64,000 nucleotides of DNA, taken from the NCBI RefSeq assembly GCF_016107705.1, contig NZ_JAEHGC010000004.1, positions 124,001-188,000 of the forward strand, written 5' to 3'. This document shows, in pieces, positions 53,848 through 61,124 of this stretch (positions within the stretch are counted from its first letter, which is position 1; every line of letters starts with the position of its first letter). The stretch comes from Neobacillus cucumis (GTDB lineage: Bacteria > Bacillota > Bacilli > Bacillales_B > DSM-18226). Position numbers and translations under genes: made by a program. The notes under the pieces were generated by a model. That model had not been told where the DNA came from and ran no database searches. It saw only the letters and a list, made by a program, of their open reading frames with translations.

Positions 53848-53898
53848 TTAACTGCCTAAACACAGTTTACAGCGATTAAACGGTGTTTAGGCAGTTAA
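53848..53898. terminator. Very strong bidirectional hairpin
   Basis: TTAACTGCCTAAACAC is followed by its exact reverse complement at 53883-53898, with GTTT/AAAC extending the stem inward. It separates ywzB from the 59-aa gene at 53908. A+T-rich flanks suggest termination in the minus direction. Confidence 0.75.
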
Positions 53899-53907
53899 TA
53901 AAAATAG

Positions 53908-54087
53908 TTAAACCCCATTCCAAACCTTATTTAAGTTTAATGGGACATAGATTCGGTCCCCTTGAATTTCTCGATGAATGATTGGGTCTTCGAAAAATTG
54001 GTCCAGGCTCCGTTTTCCACTCACTTTATGACGGGCCCGCTTGTGAACGCCCCGTAATTTTTCTATGCTTTGATTTGAAAATTTCAT
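53908..54087 (-). CDS. Small basic hypothetical protein (59 aa)
   Basis: ATG 54087 (MKFSNQSIEKLRGVHKRARH) lies behind AGAGGAGAAT. The product is basic in its first half (KLRGVHKRARHKVSGKRSLD) and has no membrane segment. I do not recognise it. The strong hairpin lies 10 bp downstream of its stop and a 36-bp deletion form of the ~130-bp repeat lies just upstream. Confidence 0.6.
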   Translation of the reverse strand: MKFSNQSIEKLRGVHKRARHKVSGKRSLDQFFEDPIIHREIQGDRIYVPLNLNKVWNGV

Positions 54088-54122
54088 TATAATTCTCCTC
54101 TCTGAATTTTTAAAGCTTGGTA

Positions 54123-54158
54123 GTTGAATTCCGCTCCAGGCACTTCGCTCCAATCAAC
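54123..54158 (-). repeat. 36-bp internally deleted form of the ~130-bp interspersed repeat
   Basis: The minus strand reads GTTGATTGGAGCGAAG, then TGCCTGGAGCGGAATTCAAC: the left and right ends of the full element at 60898-61026 joined directly. Confidence 0.75.
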
Positions 54159-54217
54159 TTTTTATATTTAATACAGCCTTATTTAATGAGAGCGGGCCGG
54201 AATCGACCCGCTTTCCT

Positions 54218-54544
54218 TTAAGCTGATTTTGAACCGATCACTACGACTTTGCCATGGTCCATTTCTTCTTCATAGCGCTCTGCTTCTTCATCTGATAATC
54301 CTAATGACTCGAGCATCGTTCGAAGTTCGTCTCCCCGTGAGCGAAACACATTGGCGATGGAGTCGAATACGCCTTGTTCTGAAACACCGATTTCGGAAAT
54401 GTCTAATGCATTGGTTAAATCCTCTGAGCGGTTTTTGTCATGCGCCAGTAAATAAATTTCATTTTGGCTGAACCCTTGACCCATTAATTGTTCAATTTCC
54501 CTTTTTGCCTGCACGCCATTTTCTACAATTTTAACGGTTTCCAT
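54218..54544 (-). CDS. General stress protein (YflT-like domain)
   Basis: 108 residues starting METVKIVENGVQAKREIEQL behind CTGGAGGGA. The pattern GFSQNEIYLLAHDKNRSEDL, RSRGDELRTMLESLGLSDEE and AERYEEEMDHGKVVVIG is that of the heat-induced stress protein YflT/GSP17M family, which is sigma-B-controlled in bacilli. A sigma-B-like promoter lies 53 bp upstream. Function is unknown. Confidence 0.85.
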   Translation of the reverse strand: METVKIVENGVQAKREIEQLMGQGFSQNEIYLLAHDKNRSEDLTNALDISEIGVSEQGVFDSIANVFRSRGDELRTMLESLGLSDEEAERYEEEMDHGKVVVIGSKSA

Positions 54545-54596
54545 TTCAAAATCCCTCCAGAAAATTTAGTTTGTCCTTGGTGGACTTGTCTTTTAT

Positions 54597-54622
54597 GTAA
54601 CCGCTTCTTGAAAAATCGAAAC
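54597..54622 (-). promoter_or_regulatory. Sigma-B-like promoter of the YflT-like gene
   Basis: GTTTCG (54617-54622) and GGTTAC (54597-54602), spacing 14, on the minus strand, near the sigma-B consensus GTTTAA-N13/14-GGGTAT. It overlaps a region divergent from the next promoter. Confidence 0.5.
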
Positions 54623-54659
54623 CTATTTTTCTAAAATTCTATTTATTTTTATTGGTTAG

Positions 54660-54685
54660 GTTAAACAGCAAGCGATTAAGGGTAT
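54660..54685 (+). promoter_or_regulatory. Sigma-B promoter of the Zn-ribbon/IDEAL gene
   Basis: GTTAAA (54660-54665), 14 bp, GGGTAT (54680-54685), close to the sigma-B consensus; start of the gene is 56 bp downstream. Confidence 0.6.
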
Positions 54686-54741
54686 ATACGTAACACCCAA
54701 TTCATTCATTCAACAACGAAAATTTGATTGGAGGTATATAT

Positions 54742-55125
54742 ATGAGGAAACTGGTTTGTAAGGCTTGTGGCAATGCGGAATTTTATGTGTTAAATGTTCG
54801 CGAAACACTGTGCAAAAAATGCGGGTTACGATTAACTCATCCAAGTGACTACCGTAGGGAGGAGTCACAGCATAGAAAAGAGCAGCTTTATTTAGAAACG
54901 AAACGGCAGGCGGAAGCCATTTCAAAAATCAGCCTGTTAAAGCGGAAAATTGACCAATGTCTCGACGATCGAGATCAAGAAAAATTTAAACAGTTAACCT
55001 ATGAATTAAGAGTTTGCCAGTATTTTTTAAAAACAGGAAGAAATGATGCTCAAACTCGGTTCAAGGATAAGATTAAACAGCAGGGACAGCAAAAAGGGTT
55101 ACTGTTTGAAGATAAGGGTATTTAA
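54742..55125 (+). CDS. Zinc-ribbon protein with IDEAL-like domain
   Basis: 127 residues from ATG 54742 behind TTGGAGGT. The first 30 residues hold two CxxC pairs (VCKACGNAEF, LCKKCGLRL), a zinc ribbon. A charged helix follows, then ISLLKRKIDQCLDDRDQEKF and KQLTYELRVCQYFLK, which resembles the IDEAL domain (ID.ALD..D...F..L...L). A small cytosolic adaptor in the stress response is inferred from the sigma-B promoter. It is followed at 35 bp by a GlsB-like gene. Confidence 0.7.
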   Translation: MRKLVCKACGNAEFYVLNVRETLCKKCGLRLTHPSDYRREESQHRKEQLYLETKRQAEAISKISLLKRKIDQCLDDRDQEKFKQLTYELRVCQYFLKTGRNDAQTRFKDKIKQQGQQKGLLFEDKGI

Positions 55126-55160
55126 TCACCACCTTTTCATAATCGAAAGGAGAGAACAAT

Positions 55161-55415
55161 ATGGGATTTATCTGGACTTTATTTATTGGTGGAATTATCG
55201 GCTGGCTAGCGGGACTTCTTCTTGGAAGTGACATCCCCGGAGGAATTATTGGAAATATGATTGCTGGATTCATCGGTGCCTGGCTTGGTTCCCTTTTATT
55301 AGGAACATGGGGACCTGTTATTGGAGGATTTTACATTATACCGGCATTTATTGGTGCCATTATCCTTGTCCTCGTTGTTGGTCTCATCTTAAGAAGTGTA
55401 AGACATAGAACATAA
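55161..55415 (+). CDS. GlsB/YeaQ/YmgE family membrane stress protein (copy 1)
   Basis: 84 residues starting MGFIWTLFIGGIIGWLAGLL behind GAAAGGAGAG. Three glycine-rich helices (GGIIGNMIAGFIGAWLGSLL, FIGAIILVLVVGLILRSVRH) match the transglycosylase-associated protein family (GlsB, YeaQ). These are general-stress membrane proteins of unknown activity. It probably shares the sigma-B transcript with the gene before it. A second copy lies at 56505. Confidence 0.85.
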   Translation: MGFIWTLFIGGIIGWLAGLLLGSDIPGGIIGNMIAGFIGAWLGSLLLGTWGPVIGGFYIIPAFIGAIILVLVVGLILRSVRHRT

Positions 55416-55416
55416 T

Positions 55417-55450
55417 AAGAAAAGACTGCAGAAAATGCAGTCTTTTCTTA
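55417..55450. terminator. Bidirectional terminator
   Basis: AAGAAAAGACTGCA and TGCAGTCTTTTCTT pair across GAAA, serving convergent genes ending at 55415 and 55456. Confidence 0.85.
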
Positions 55451-55455
55451 TTTCT

Positions 55456-55683
55456 TCATTCCATCCCCGTCTTATATTTTTTCTCACTTGAGGAAGTATC
55501 TTTTGAAGCATGTTTTGCCTTTTCTTCCCGCTGCTCTTCCTTTAAATCCTCTACAGGAATTGGGTCCACGTTTTGTTCGCTTTCAAATCGATCGAACAAG
55601 CTCTCTTTCTCTGTTGGGTATTGTTCAGGATGATCCCTGGATTCCACCGAACGCTCCAAATGCTCTTTTTTCTTTTCATTCAT
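55456..55683 (-). CDS. Small highly charged hypothetical protein (75 aa)
   Basis: ATG 55683 (MNEKKKEHLERSVESRDHPE) lies behind GAGGTGATAG. Nearly half the residues are Glu, Lys, Asp or Arg and no hydrophobic core is visible, so it is probably disordered. Its location suggests a stress-induced protein of unknown role. The 180 bp upstream contain no clear promoter. Confidence 0.65.
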   Translation of the reverse strand: MNEKKKEHLERSVESRDHPEQYPTEKESLFDRFESEQNVDPIPVEDLKEEQREEKAKHASKDTSSSEKKYKTGME

Positions 55684-55865
55684 TTTCTATCACCTCATAC
55701 GTTACATACCCTCTTGATTTAAACTCCAAACTAATTCATGAATGGTGAAAAATGTAGAAAATCTAAAGAAATTGCCACACAAAACTATGTTACATCCTAT
55801 AAGAAAGGGGAAGAAATAAATATAATAGAAAATTCAAATAAATTAACCGTCTGGAGGAATGAAAA

Positions 55866-55961
55866 ATGAAATTCTATACACGTGAATGGCTTTTACTTAG
55901 TAAGGAAATTAAGATAAAACTGATTCGTTTAGCGATTTTAGAAAACGAAAAAAGAGCCTAA
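55866..55961 (+). CDS. Very small protein (31 aa)
   Basis: MKFYTREWLLLSKEIKIKLI starts at ATG 55866 with GGAGGAA 8 bp upstream, a strong site that supports translation. The start resembles the first residues of DUF4085-type proteins (MKxFTKEWY), so it may be a truncated remnant of one, or an independent small basic peptide. A GAGCC/GGCTC hairpin directly after the stop codon suggests an independent short transcript. Confidence 0.5.
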   Translation: MKFYTREWLLLSKEIKIKLIRLAILENEKRA

Positions 55962-55984
55962 TTCTATAAGGCTCTCAATTTATT

Positions 55985-56335
55985 TTATCTAAAATTTTGG
56001 TTACGTATCTTTAAAAAGTCCCCATTTAGAATCCCCATCTCTTTGATATGATCACGGGTTCTTTCATCTCCGAGCTGATAAATGACCGCATAGATTATAA
56101 CCATTCGTGCATCATATTCTTTATTTTGCGGGTCATGATGATATTCAAGAAAAGGAATATGGGACCGAATATAGCTTTCCCAATCTGCCTGGTAGTTTTC
56201 ATCGAATAACTGTTTAAGACTTTTGATTTGACTATCTGTCGCCTCCACTTTAAAATCCCATTCCGACTTAAAAGGCTCCCTCGCTATTTCATGTGATTGA
56301 ATATGAATATAGTAGCTCTGTTTTTGTTTTACCAC
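55985..56335 (-). CDS. Hypothetical protein (116 aa)
   Basis: Start GTG 56335 (MVKQKQSYYIHIQSHEIARE) with GGGAGGCG 6 bp upstream. The protein is soluble; SYYIHIQSHEI and SEWDFKVEATDSQI look like a beta sheet, and ESYIRSHIPFLEYHHDPQNK with a helical tail follows. I recognise no family. It is convergent to the 31-aa gene. Confidence 0.6.
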   Translation of the reverse strand: MVKQKQSYYIHIQSHEIAREPFKSEWDFKVEATDSQIKSLKQLFDENYQADWESYIRSHIPFLEYHHDPQNKEYDARMVIIYAVIYQLGDERTRDHIKEMGILNGDFLKIRNQNFR

Positions 56336-56434
56336 TTATTTCGCCTCCCACCTCTTTTATTATGCCGTACCCCCAACAATAGCGAGTTAATCATTCAATC
56401 CCCGTTTAAGTATAGAAACCTAAACTTATTTTTA

Positions 56435-56459
56435 GTTTAATCATTGAAATTTCGGGTAC
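56435..56459 (+). promoter_or_regulatory. Sigma-B promoter of GlsB-like copy 2
   Basis: GTTTAA (56435-56440), 13 bp, GGGTAC (56454-56459); nearly perfect sigma-B match, 46 bp before the start codon. Confidence 0.7.
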
Positions 56460-56504
56460 TTATATACCATAGTCATTATTTATTATTGAAGGGAGAGAGT
56501 GTTG

Positions 56505-56762
56505 ATGGGATTTATTTGGTCATTAATTATCGGGGGAGTAATCGGCTGGCTGGCAGGTCTGATCATGCACAAAGATCTGCCTGGAGGGATCATTGGTAAT
56601 ATTATTGCCGGATTTATTGGTGCCTGGCTCGGCTCATTCATTTTTGGAGATTGGGGTCCGGAAATTGGAGATTTCTTTATCATCCCCGCATTGATTGGAG
56701 CGATTATTCTCGTATTAATCGTAAGCTTTGTCATAAAAAGCATGCGTCGAGAAGCTCATTAA
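56505..56762 (+). CDS. GlsB/YeaQ/YmgE family membrane stress protein (copy 2)
   Basis: 85 residues from ATG 56505 (MGFIWSLIIGGVIGWLAGLI) behind GAAGGGAGAG. It is a close paralogue of the protein at 55161 (GGIIGNIIAGFIGAWLGSFI in both, apart from two residues). It has its own sigma-B promoter and ends at a convergent terminator. Three short membrane helices are predicted. Confidence 0.88.
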   Translation: MGFIWSLIIGGVIGWLAGLIMHKDLPGGIIGNIIAGFIGAWLGSFIFGDWGPEIGDFFIIPALIGAIILVLIVSFVIKSMRREAH

Positions 56763-56769
56763 AAATAAC

Positions 56770-56795
56770 AGAGAGGCTGCAAATGCAGCCTCTCT
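56770..56795. terminator. Bidirectional terminator
   Basis: AGAGAGGCTGCA and TGCAGCCTCTCT form a 12-bp perfect stem between convergent genes. Confidence 0.85.
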
Positions 56796-56802
56796 TTCGC
56801 TT

Positions 56803-58302
56803 TTATAATACTCCCGAAAACAACCGGGCAAAGGATTCCTTCACCCTTTCGTCCATTCCTCTTTTATGAAATTCCACAGGACGAAGCCGGCAGCAATCCT
56901 GTAAATCTTCCTCATAATGGTCGATTAAACCCTGGATCGATTCAGTACCTGTTAAAAACAAATTGACTTCAAGGTTCAGTCGAAAACTTCGCATATCCAT
57001 ATTGGCTGTTCCAATCGTCGCGAGGTCCCCATCGACAATCATTATTTTTTCATGTAAAAATCCCTTTTGATACAAGTACACTTCAATCCTATTTCGTAAG
57101 GCCTCCGGAAAATAGGACTGTGAAGCATATTGCGTCAGGAAACCATCATTTCTCTCTGGTACCATGATTCGGACCTGTATCCCCTTTTGTGCCGCAATTC
57201 TAAGGGCCGTCCGGATTGCCTGATTGGGAACAAAATAAGGTGAAGCAATCCAAATCGATTTTGTTGCACATGAGATCATCGTATAGTAATGATCACTCAT
57301 ATCCTCCGTTTCAGGCCCGGTGGCCACGACATGCACCATTCCATCTGCTTCTGCGGGTATAACCTTCTGATACCTTTCATCTTTCACAATCATTTCACCA
57401 GTAACATCCAGCCAATCTAATAAAAAAACCGCATGGAGTGTTTGAACAGCTTCCCCTTTAAGAACAACATGTGTATCCCGCCAGAATCCAATATCTTCGT
57501 CTTCTCCGAGATATTCCACCCCGATGTTCAGTCCCCCGACAAAGCCAATTTCCCCGTCAATGACAATGATTTTACGATGATTACGAAAATTAAACCTTTG
57601 ATTGAATAATCCACTCCTAATCGGGTTAAAGGGATGGATATGGATACCAGCTTCCCTCATCCTGTTCATATCAGAGCTTGATAAGGAAACGCTTCCGACC
57701 GCATCATACATCAGGCGTACCTCCACCCGCGCCTTTGCCTTTTCCATTAAAATCTCGATAATCTCCTTGCCTAATCGATCAGACCGAAAAATGTAGTATT
57801 CCATATGAATAAACTCGCTTGCTTCCTTCAGCCTTCTTTTTATTTCTTGAAACGTTTCTGTCCCGTTTTTTAATATCGTTGTTTTTGTATGGGTATCTGT
57901 ATGGGTGACTCTTACCTTCTCAAGATAACGGACAAAACACTGCTGGTGATGATTCAGCTTTGAAAAATCAATCTTCCTAACCCCTTTATTAATGGCTTCG
58001 AGGACTTCGCGGTCGTTTGCACGCTTACGTTTAAAAAGAGTTCCTTTTAATAAAAGTTGACCGGAGTACCAATAAAATAGATACCCGATTACCGGTAAAA
58101 ACAATAAAATATAAATCCATAATAGTGTGTTTTGTGCCGAGCGATATTCAAGCATTAAGGAAAATATCGTGATCAAAATAATTACTCCGTAGAATGACAG
58201 GCACAATACTTTCCACTTAAATGAAATGTCTGTCAACACCACCAAATATCCTAGAATCACGATGAATATCACAAAGACAATTTCGATTGTTTGTTTTTTC
58301 AT
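56803..58302 (-). CDS. cls: Cardiolipin synthase
   Basis: 499 residues from ATG 58302 (MKKQTIEIVFVIFIVILGYL) behind AGGGGGATT. Two N-terminal membrane helices precede two phospholipase D domains. The HKD motifs are HRKIIVIDGEIGFVGGLNIG and HEKIMIVDGDLATIGTANMD, both complete. It joins two phosphatidylglycerol molecules to cardiolipin and glycerol at the membrane. Its place among sigma-B-type genes suggests stress-linked membrane remodelling, though no sigma-B promoter directly precedes it and it could be read from the gsiB-like transcript past the intervening hairpin. Confidence 0.95.
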   Translation of the reverse strand: MKKQTIEIVFVIFIVILGYLVVLTDISFKWKVLCLSFYGVIILITIFSLMLEYRSAQNTLLWIYILLFLPVIGYLFYWYSGQLLLKGTLFKRKRANDREVLEAINKGVRKIDFSKLNHHQQCFVRYLEKVRVTHTDTHTKTTILKNGTETFQEIKRRLKEASEFIHMEYYIFRSDRLGKEIIEILMEKAKARVEVRLMYDAVGSVSLSSSDMNRMREAGIHIHPFNPIRSGLFNQRFNFRNHRKIIVIDGEIGFVGGLNIGVEYLGEDEDIGFWRDTHVVLKGEAVQTLHAVFLLDWLDVTGEMIVKDERYQKVIPAEADGMVHVVATGPETEDMSDHYYTMISCATKSIWIASPYFVPNQAIRTALRIAAQKGIQVRIMVPERNDGFLTQYASQSYFPEALRNRIEVYLYQKGFLHEKIMIVDGDLATIGTANMDMRSFRLNLEVNLFLTGTESIQGLIDHYEEDLQDCCRLRPVEFHKRGMDERVKESFARLFSGVL

Positions 58303-58326
58303 CCAGGCAATCCCCCTATAGTAAAG

Positions 58327-58356
58327 AAGCTTGCACAAATTTGTGCAAGCTCTTTT
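58327..58356 (-). terminator. Terminator of gsiB-like gene
   Basis: AGCTTGCACA and TGTGCAAGCT pair across AATT on the minus strand; the following T-run is short. Confidence 0.65.
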
Positions 58357-58383
58357 CTGGTCGTTTTCTTCTATTTAAAATGG

Positions 58384-58773
58384 TTAATCATCATCACGTT
58401 GGTTACTGCGGGACTTTCCGCCTTTTTCTCCGATTTCTTGATAAAATTCTTTATCATGATTTTCGGAGGTGGCCTCTCCGCCTTTTCGGCCAATCTCCTG
58501 ATAAAACTCTTTATCATGATTCTCGGCTGTGGCCTCTCCGCCCTTTCTGCCGATTTCCTGATAAAACTCTTTATCATGATTTTCGGCTGTGGCTTCTCCG
58601 CCTTTTTGGCCAATCTCCTGATAAAACTCTTTATCATGATTCTCGGCTGTGGCTTCTCCACCTTTTCGACCGATCTCTTGGAAAAACTCTTTATCATGTT
58701 TTTCTGCAGTGGCTTGTCCACCCTTACGTCCTCTTTCTTCCATGCTCATATTATCATTATTATTGTTAGCCAT
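58384..58773 (-). CDS. gsiB: GsiB-like KGG-repeat general stress protein
   Basis: 129 residues from ATG 58773 (MANNNNDNMSMEERGRKGGQ) behind AAGGGAGGAA. Five near-identical 20-residue repeats, GRKGGEATAENHDKEFYQEI, resemble plant LEA-group desiccation proteins and match B. subtilis GsiB. The DNA repeat is 60 bp with very high identity, so unit number may vary between strains. The protein is highly hydrophilic, cytosolic and probably disordered. It is preceded by a sigma-B promoter and a short upstream reading frame. Confidence 0.9.
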   Translation of the reverse strand: MANNNNDNMSMEERGRKGGQATAEKHDKEFFQEIGRKGGEATAENHDKEFYQEIGQKGGEATAENHDKEFYQEIGRKGGEATAENHDKEFYQEIGRKGGEATSENHDKEFYQEIGEKGGKSRSNQRDDD

Positions 58774-58866
58774 ATTTATTTCCTCCCTTAAATTTTGATT
58801 GGTCTTTTTCTTTTCAGTAACAAAGTGCCGCTCTCATTTTCAGATTGGAAAATGAATCCTATAGCA

Positions 58867-58929
58867 CTAGGTCTCCCCGCTGCTTTGGATAGAAACTGAG
58901 GTATTTTCAGCAACTTTCAACAGATCCAT
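58867..58929 (-). CDS. 20-residue upstream ORF in the gsiB leader
   Basis: ATG 58929 (MDLLKVAENTSVSIQSSGET) is preceded by AGAAGGAGGT, a near-perfect ribosome site, and ends with TAG at 58867. It lies in the ~215-nt leader between the sigma-B promoter and gsiB. A stem-loop (TCATTTTC/GAAAATGA inside AGTGC/GCACT) follows it, before the gsiB ribosome site. It may be a small stress peptide or a leader affecting gsiB translation or mRNA stability. Confidence 0.5.
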   Translation of the reverse strand: MDLLKVAENTSVSIQSSGET

Positions 58930-58993
58930 CCTATATACCTCCTTCTATATTGACTTTGTCAGGTTAGCTTGTTTTTGTAACCTTGTTTAAGAT

Positions 58994-59019
58994 GTACCCC
59001 CTTTTCATGGGATCAAAAC
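58994..59019 (-). promoter_or_regulatory. Sigma-B promoter of the gsiB-like gene
   Basis: GTTTTG (59014-59019), 14 bp, GGGTAC (58994-58999) on the minus strand. Confidence 0.6.
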
Positions 59020-59085
59020 GCTTTTTAACCTGTTTAATGATGAAATATTTGTCATTTATTTTTAAGGTTCTATTAAACTTGGGTT

Positions 59086-59106
59086 TTGATTTCCGCTCCA
59101 ATCAAC
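59086..59106 (-). repeat. 21-bp minimal remnant of the ~130-bp interspersed repeat
   Basis: The minus strand reads GTTGATTGGAGCGGAAATCAA, the fused outer ends of the full element at 60898. Confidence 0.65.
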
Positions 59107-59146
59107 GTTGTTCAAAAATCAACATTGTCCTTTAACACAACCAAAT

Positions 59147-59191
59147 AAAAATGCCGAACAACTATTTTCCATTAAAATAGTCGTCCGGCAT
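59147..59191 (-). terminator. Terminator of the sigB operon
   Basis: ATGCCGGACGACTATTTT pairs with AAAATAGTTGTTCGGCAT across AATGG, followed by TTTT on the minus strand. Confidence 0.85.
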
Positions 59192-59201
59192 ATGTTCATT
59201 C

Positions 59202-59978
59202 TTAATGGGCATTGCTTTCGATTTCCCTTCGCAGTTTATCAATCGCCTTCTTTTGCAGACGAGAAACATGCATCTGCGACATTCCCAATTGCTCGGCCGT
59301 CACCTTTTGACTCTTATTCTCCAAAAACGTACACTGCAGGATCTCCTTCTCTCGATCCGATAACACATGAAGACTGCTTTCAAGTACCAGCTTTTGGTCC
59401 ACTTTTTCAAAACCTTCATCAGGCGAGCCAATAATATCAAGCGGTGTAACCGTGCTGCCCTCAGATCCCGTTTCCGTTGGCTGATCAACAGACGCAGCTT
59501 GATAGTTTTTCCCCATCTCCATGGCCTCTAAAACCTCTTCTTCCGAAATCCCTATATGATCGGCAATTTCCTGGATTTTTGGTGAACGCTGGTATAGAGT
59601 AGTGAGCTCGTCCACCACAGATTTTACCTTTGGCCACAATTCCTTGATCCGCCTCGGAACATGGACACTCCAGGTTTTATCCCGTAAAAACCGTTTAATT
59701 TCACCAATGACGGTAGGAATTAAAAAGGCTTCAAAGGATTTGCCAAAACTTTCATCATATCTTCTGATCGATACCAATAGCCCAATCATCCCTGTTTGCA
59801 TGAGATCTTCATGAAAGTGTTTCCCCCTTGAATATTTCCTGGCAAGGCTTGCAATCAGGGCCGTGTATTGTTCTGTTAGCGCGGTTTGAGCTGATGGGCT
59901 CTCATTCTGCTGATACTCCCGAATCAGTGCATTGATTTCCTCCTTAGTTCGCTTCATGGCTTGAGATGGTTGTGTCAT
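59202..59978 (-). CDS. sigB: RNA polymerase sigma factor SigB
   Basis: 258 residues from ATG 59978 (MTQPSQAMKRTKEEINALIR) behind GGGGAGCG, overlapping the rsbW end. Region 2 shows YSRGKHFHEDLMQTGMIGLL and FEAFLIPTVIGEIKRFLRDK; region 3 has VHVPRRIKELWPKVKSVVDE; region 4 has DREKEILQCTFLENKSQKVT and AEQLGMSQMHVSRLQKKAID. It belongs to the SigB/SigF group and directs general-stress transcription. It is last in rsbV-rsbW-sigB, and RsbW should bind and hold it inactive. Confidence 0.95.
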   Translation of the reverse strand: MTQPSQAMKRTKEEINALIREYQQNESPSAQTALTEQYTALIASLARKYSRGKHFHEDLMQTGMIGLLVSIRRYDESFGKSFEAFLIPTVIGEIKRFLRDKTWSVHVPRRIKELWPKVKSVVDELTTLYQRSPKIQEIADHIGISEEEVLEAMEMGKNYQAASVDQPTETGSEGSTVTPLDIIGSPDEGFEKVDQKLVLESSLHVLSDREKEILQCTFLENKSQKVTAEQLGMSQMHVSRLQKKAIDKLRREIESNAH

Positions 59979-60426
59979 GATTATCACGCTCCCCACTTAA
60001 ATACTTCACCATGAAGACCGTTACACCGGACTTGTTCGTTACATGGACTTCATCCATGAGCGTTTCAATCAAATAGAGACCCAACCCTCCTTCTACAAGT
60101 TGATCCACGGTGCTTGACTTTGTGTATGGGCCTAGTTCCTGTTTCGTTTTGGCAAAATTAAAGCTCTTTCCATAATCCGCTACCATTACTTCTAATTTGT
60201 CCTCGTAAATCCCGAATCCTATCACCATTTCCCCGTCTTCGTCCTCACGGTAGGCATGCTGGACAGCATTTGTACAAGCCTCACTTACAGCAATTTTAAT
60301 ATCCTCAATTTCCTCATATGTATAGCCCATCCGGCTCGTGATCCCCGATAAGGTTAATCGGATGACCCCCACATATTCTGGTTTTGCAGGAATCTTCATT
60401 TCAATATAATCCATCACTTGTTTCAT
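59944..60426 (-). CDS. rsbW: Anti-sigma-B factor / serine kinase RsbW
   Basis: 160 residues starting MKQVMDYIEMKIPAKPEYVG behind GGTGGGGGA. The GHKL ATPase fold shows IKIAVSEACTNAVQHAYRED (N-box), VADYGKSF (G1), and VDQLVEGGLGLYLIETLMDE (G2). RsbW binds SigB and also phosphorylates and inactivates RsbV. It overlaps sigB by 35 bp, so expression is coupled. Confidence 0.95.
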   Translation of the reverse strand: MKQVMDYIEMKIPAKPEYVGVIRLTLSGITSRMGYTYEEIEDIKIAVSEACTNAVQHAYREDEDGEMVIGFGIYEDKLEVMVADYGKSFNFAKTKQELGPYTKSSTVDQLVEGGLGLYLIETLMDEVHVTNKSGVTVFMVKYLSGERDNHDTTISSHEAN

Positions 60427-60439
60427 CGTCCCCCACCCT

Positions 60440-60754
60440 TTAATCTGCAGAAATATGAATAATGTTGCTAATGCCAGTAATTTCGAAGAGTCGTTTTAAC
60501 CGATCGGATAAATCAATCAGCTTCAGCTCTCCACCATTTTTCTTCAATTGTTTAAATAAACCGATAAACACGCCAAGTCCGGTACTGTCTAAATAAGATA
60601 CATCTTTTAAGCTGACGGTTAGCGTTTTGTTTTTTCCTTCCGCCAGCGGCAGCAGTTCTTCTCTTAGCTGCGGTGCCGTATAGGCATCAATTTCGCCGGA
60701 AACTTGGACAAAGGTTTCTTCATTATTCTGATGTTTATCTATTTTTAGATTCAT
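60440..60754 (-). CDS. rsbV: Anti-anti-sigma factor RsbV
   Basis: 104 residues starting MNLKIDKHQNNEETFVQVSG behind CAGAGGTGATC. The STAS domain has the phosphorylatable serine region VSLKDVSYLDSTGLGVFIGL and ITGISNIIHIS at the end. When dephosphorylated it captures RsbW and frees SigB. It is the first gene of the operon, 13 bp before rsbW, under a sigma-B promoter for positive feedback. Confidence 0.95.
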   Translation of the reverse strand: MNLKIDKHQNNEETFVQVSGEIDAYTAPQLREELLPLAEGKNKTLTVSLKDVSYLDSTGLGVFIGLFKQLKKNGGELKLIDLSDRLKRLFEITGISNIIHISAD

Positions 60755-60787
60755 TTCATGATCACCTCTGGATTATTTATTTGTTAC

Positions 60788-60813
60788 ATACCCGCCTCTA
60801 CGGGACCCTAAAC
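60788..60813 (-). promoter_or_regulatory. Autoregulatory sigma-B promoter of rsbV-rsbW-sigB
   Basis: GTTTAG (60808-60813), 14 bp, GGGTAT (60788-60793) on the minus strand, 34 bp before rsbV. Confidence 0.75.
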
Positions 60814-60897
60814 CTTTTTTAAAAAAAATCTTAGCTTTTTTCTAAAAGATTGTTTTTTTGACATAGGTTTGAATAAGACAAACCTTCAATTAATAAA

Positions 60898-61026
60898 GTT
60901 GATTGGAGCGGAAGGTGCGAGACTCCTGCGGGAGCAGCGGGACAGGTGAGACCCCGCAGGAGCAAAGCGACGAGGAGGCTCACCGCCCGCCCCGCGGAAA
61001 GCGAGCATCCTGGAGCAGAAATCAAC
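60898..61026. repeat. Full-length ~130-bp Bacillus interspersed repeat
   Basis: The 129-bp GC-rich unit begins GTTGATTGGAGCGGAAGG and ends CTGGAGCAGAAATCAAC, with terminal inverted repeats and internal pairing (CTCCTGCGGG/CCCCGCAGGAG; GGTGAG/CTCACC). The type is a familiar interspersed repeat of Bacillus and Geobacillus relatives. Shortened forms lie at 54123 and 59086. Confidence 0.8.
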
Positions 61027-61075
61027 CATTATTATGAAAGCAACAAAGTATACGAAAACAGCCTATATCTAAAAT

Positions 61076-61100
61076 GTTTCAAAACAAATATAGGTGGTAT
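61076..61100 (+). promoter_or_regulatory. Sigma-B-like promoter of the 59-aa gene
   Basis: GTTTCA (61076-61081), 13 bp, TGGTAT (61095-61100). Confidence 0.5.
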
Positions 61101-61124
61101 ATAAAAAGAAAGGAGTGATAGGCA

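Noticed and set aside
58371..58791. Long plus-strand hydrophobic frames opposite the gsiB-like gene.
   Set aside because: Produced by the 60-bp KGG repeats; the minus-strand GsiB frame has the ribosome site, promoter and known family match.
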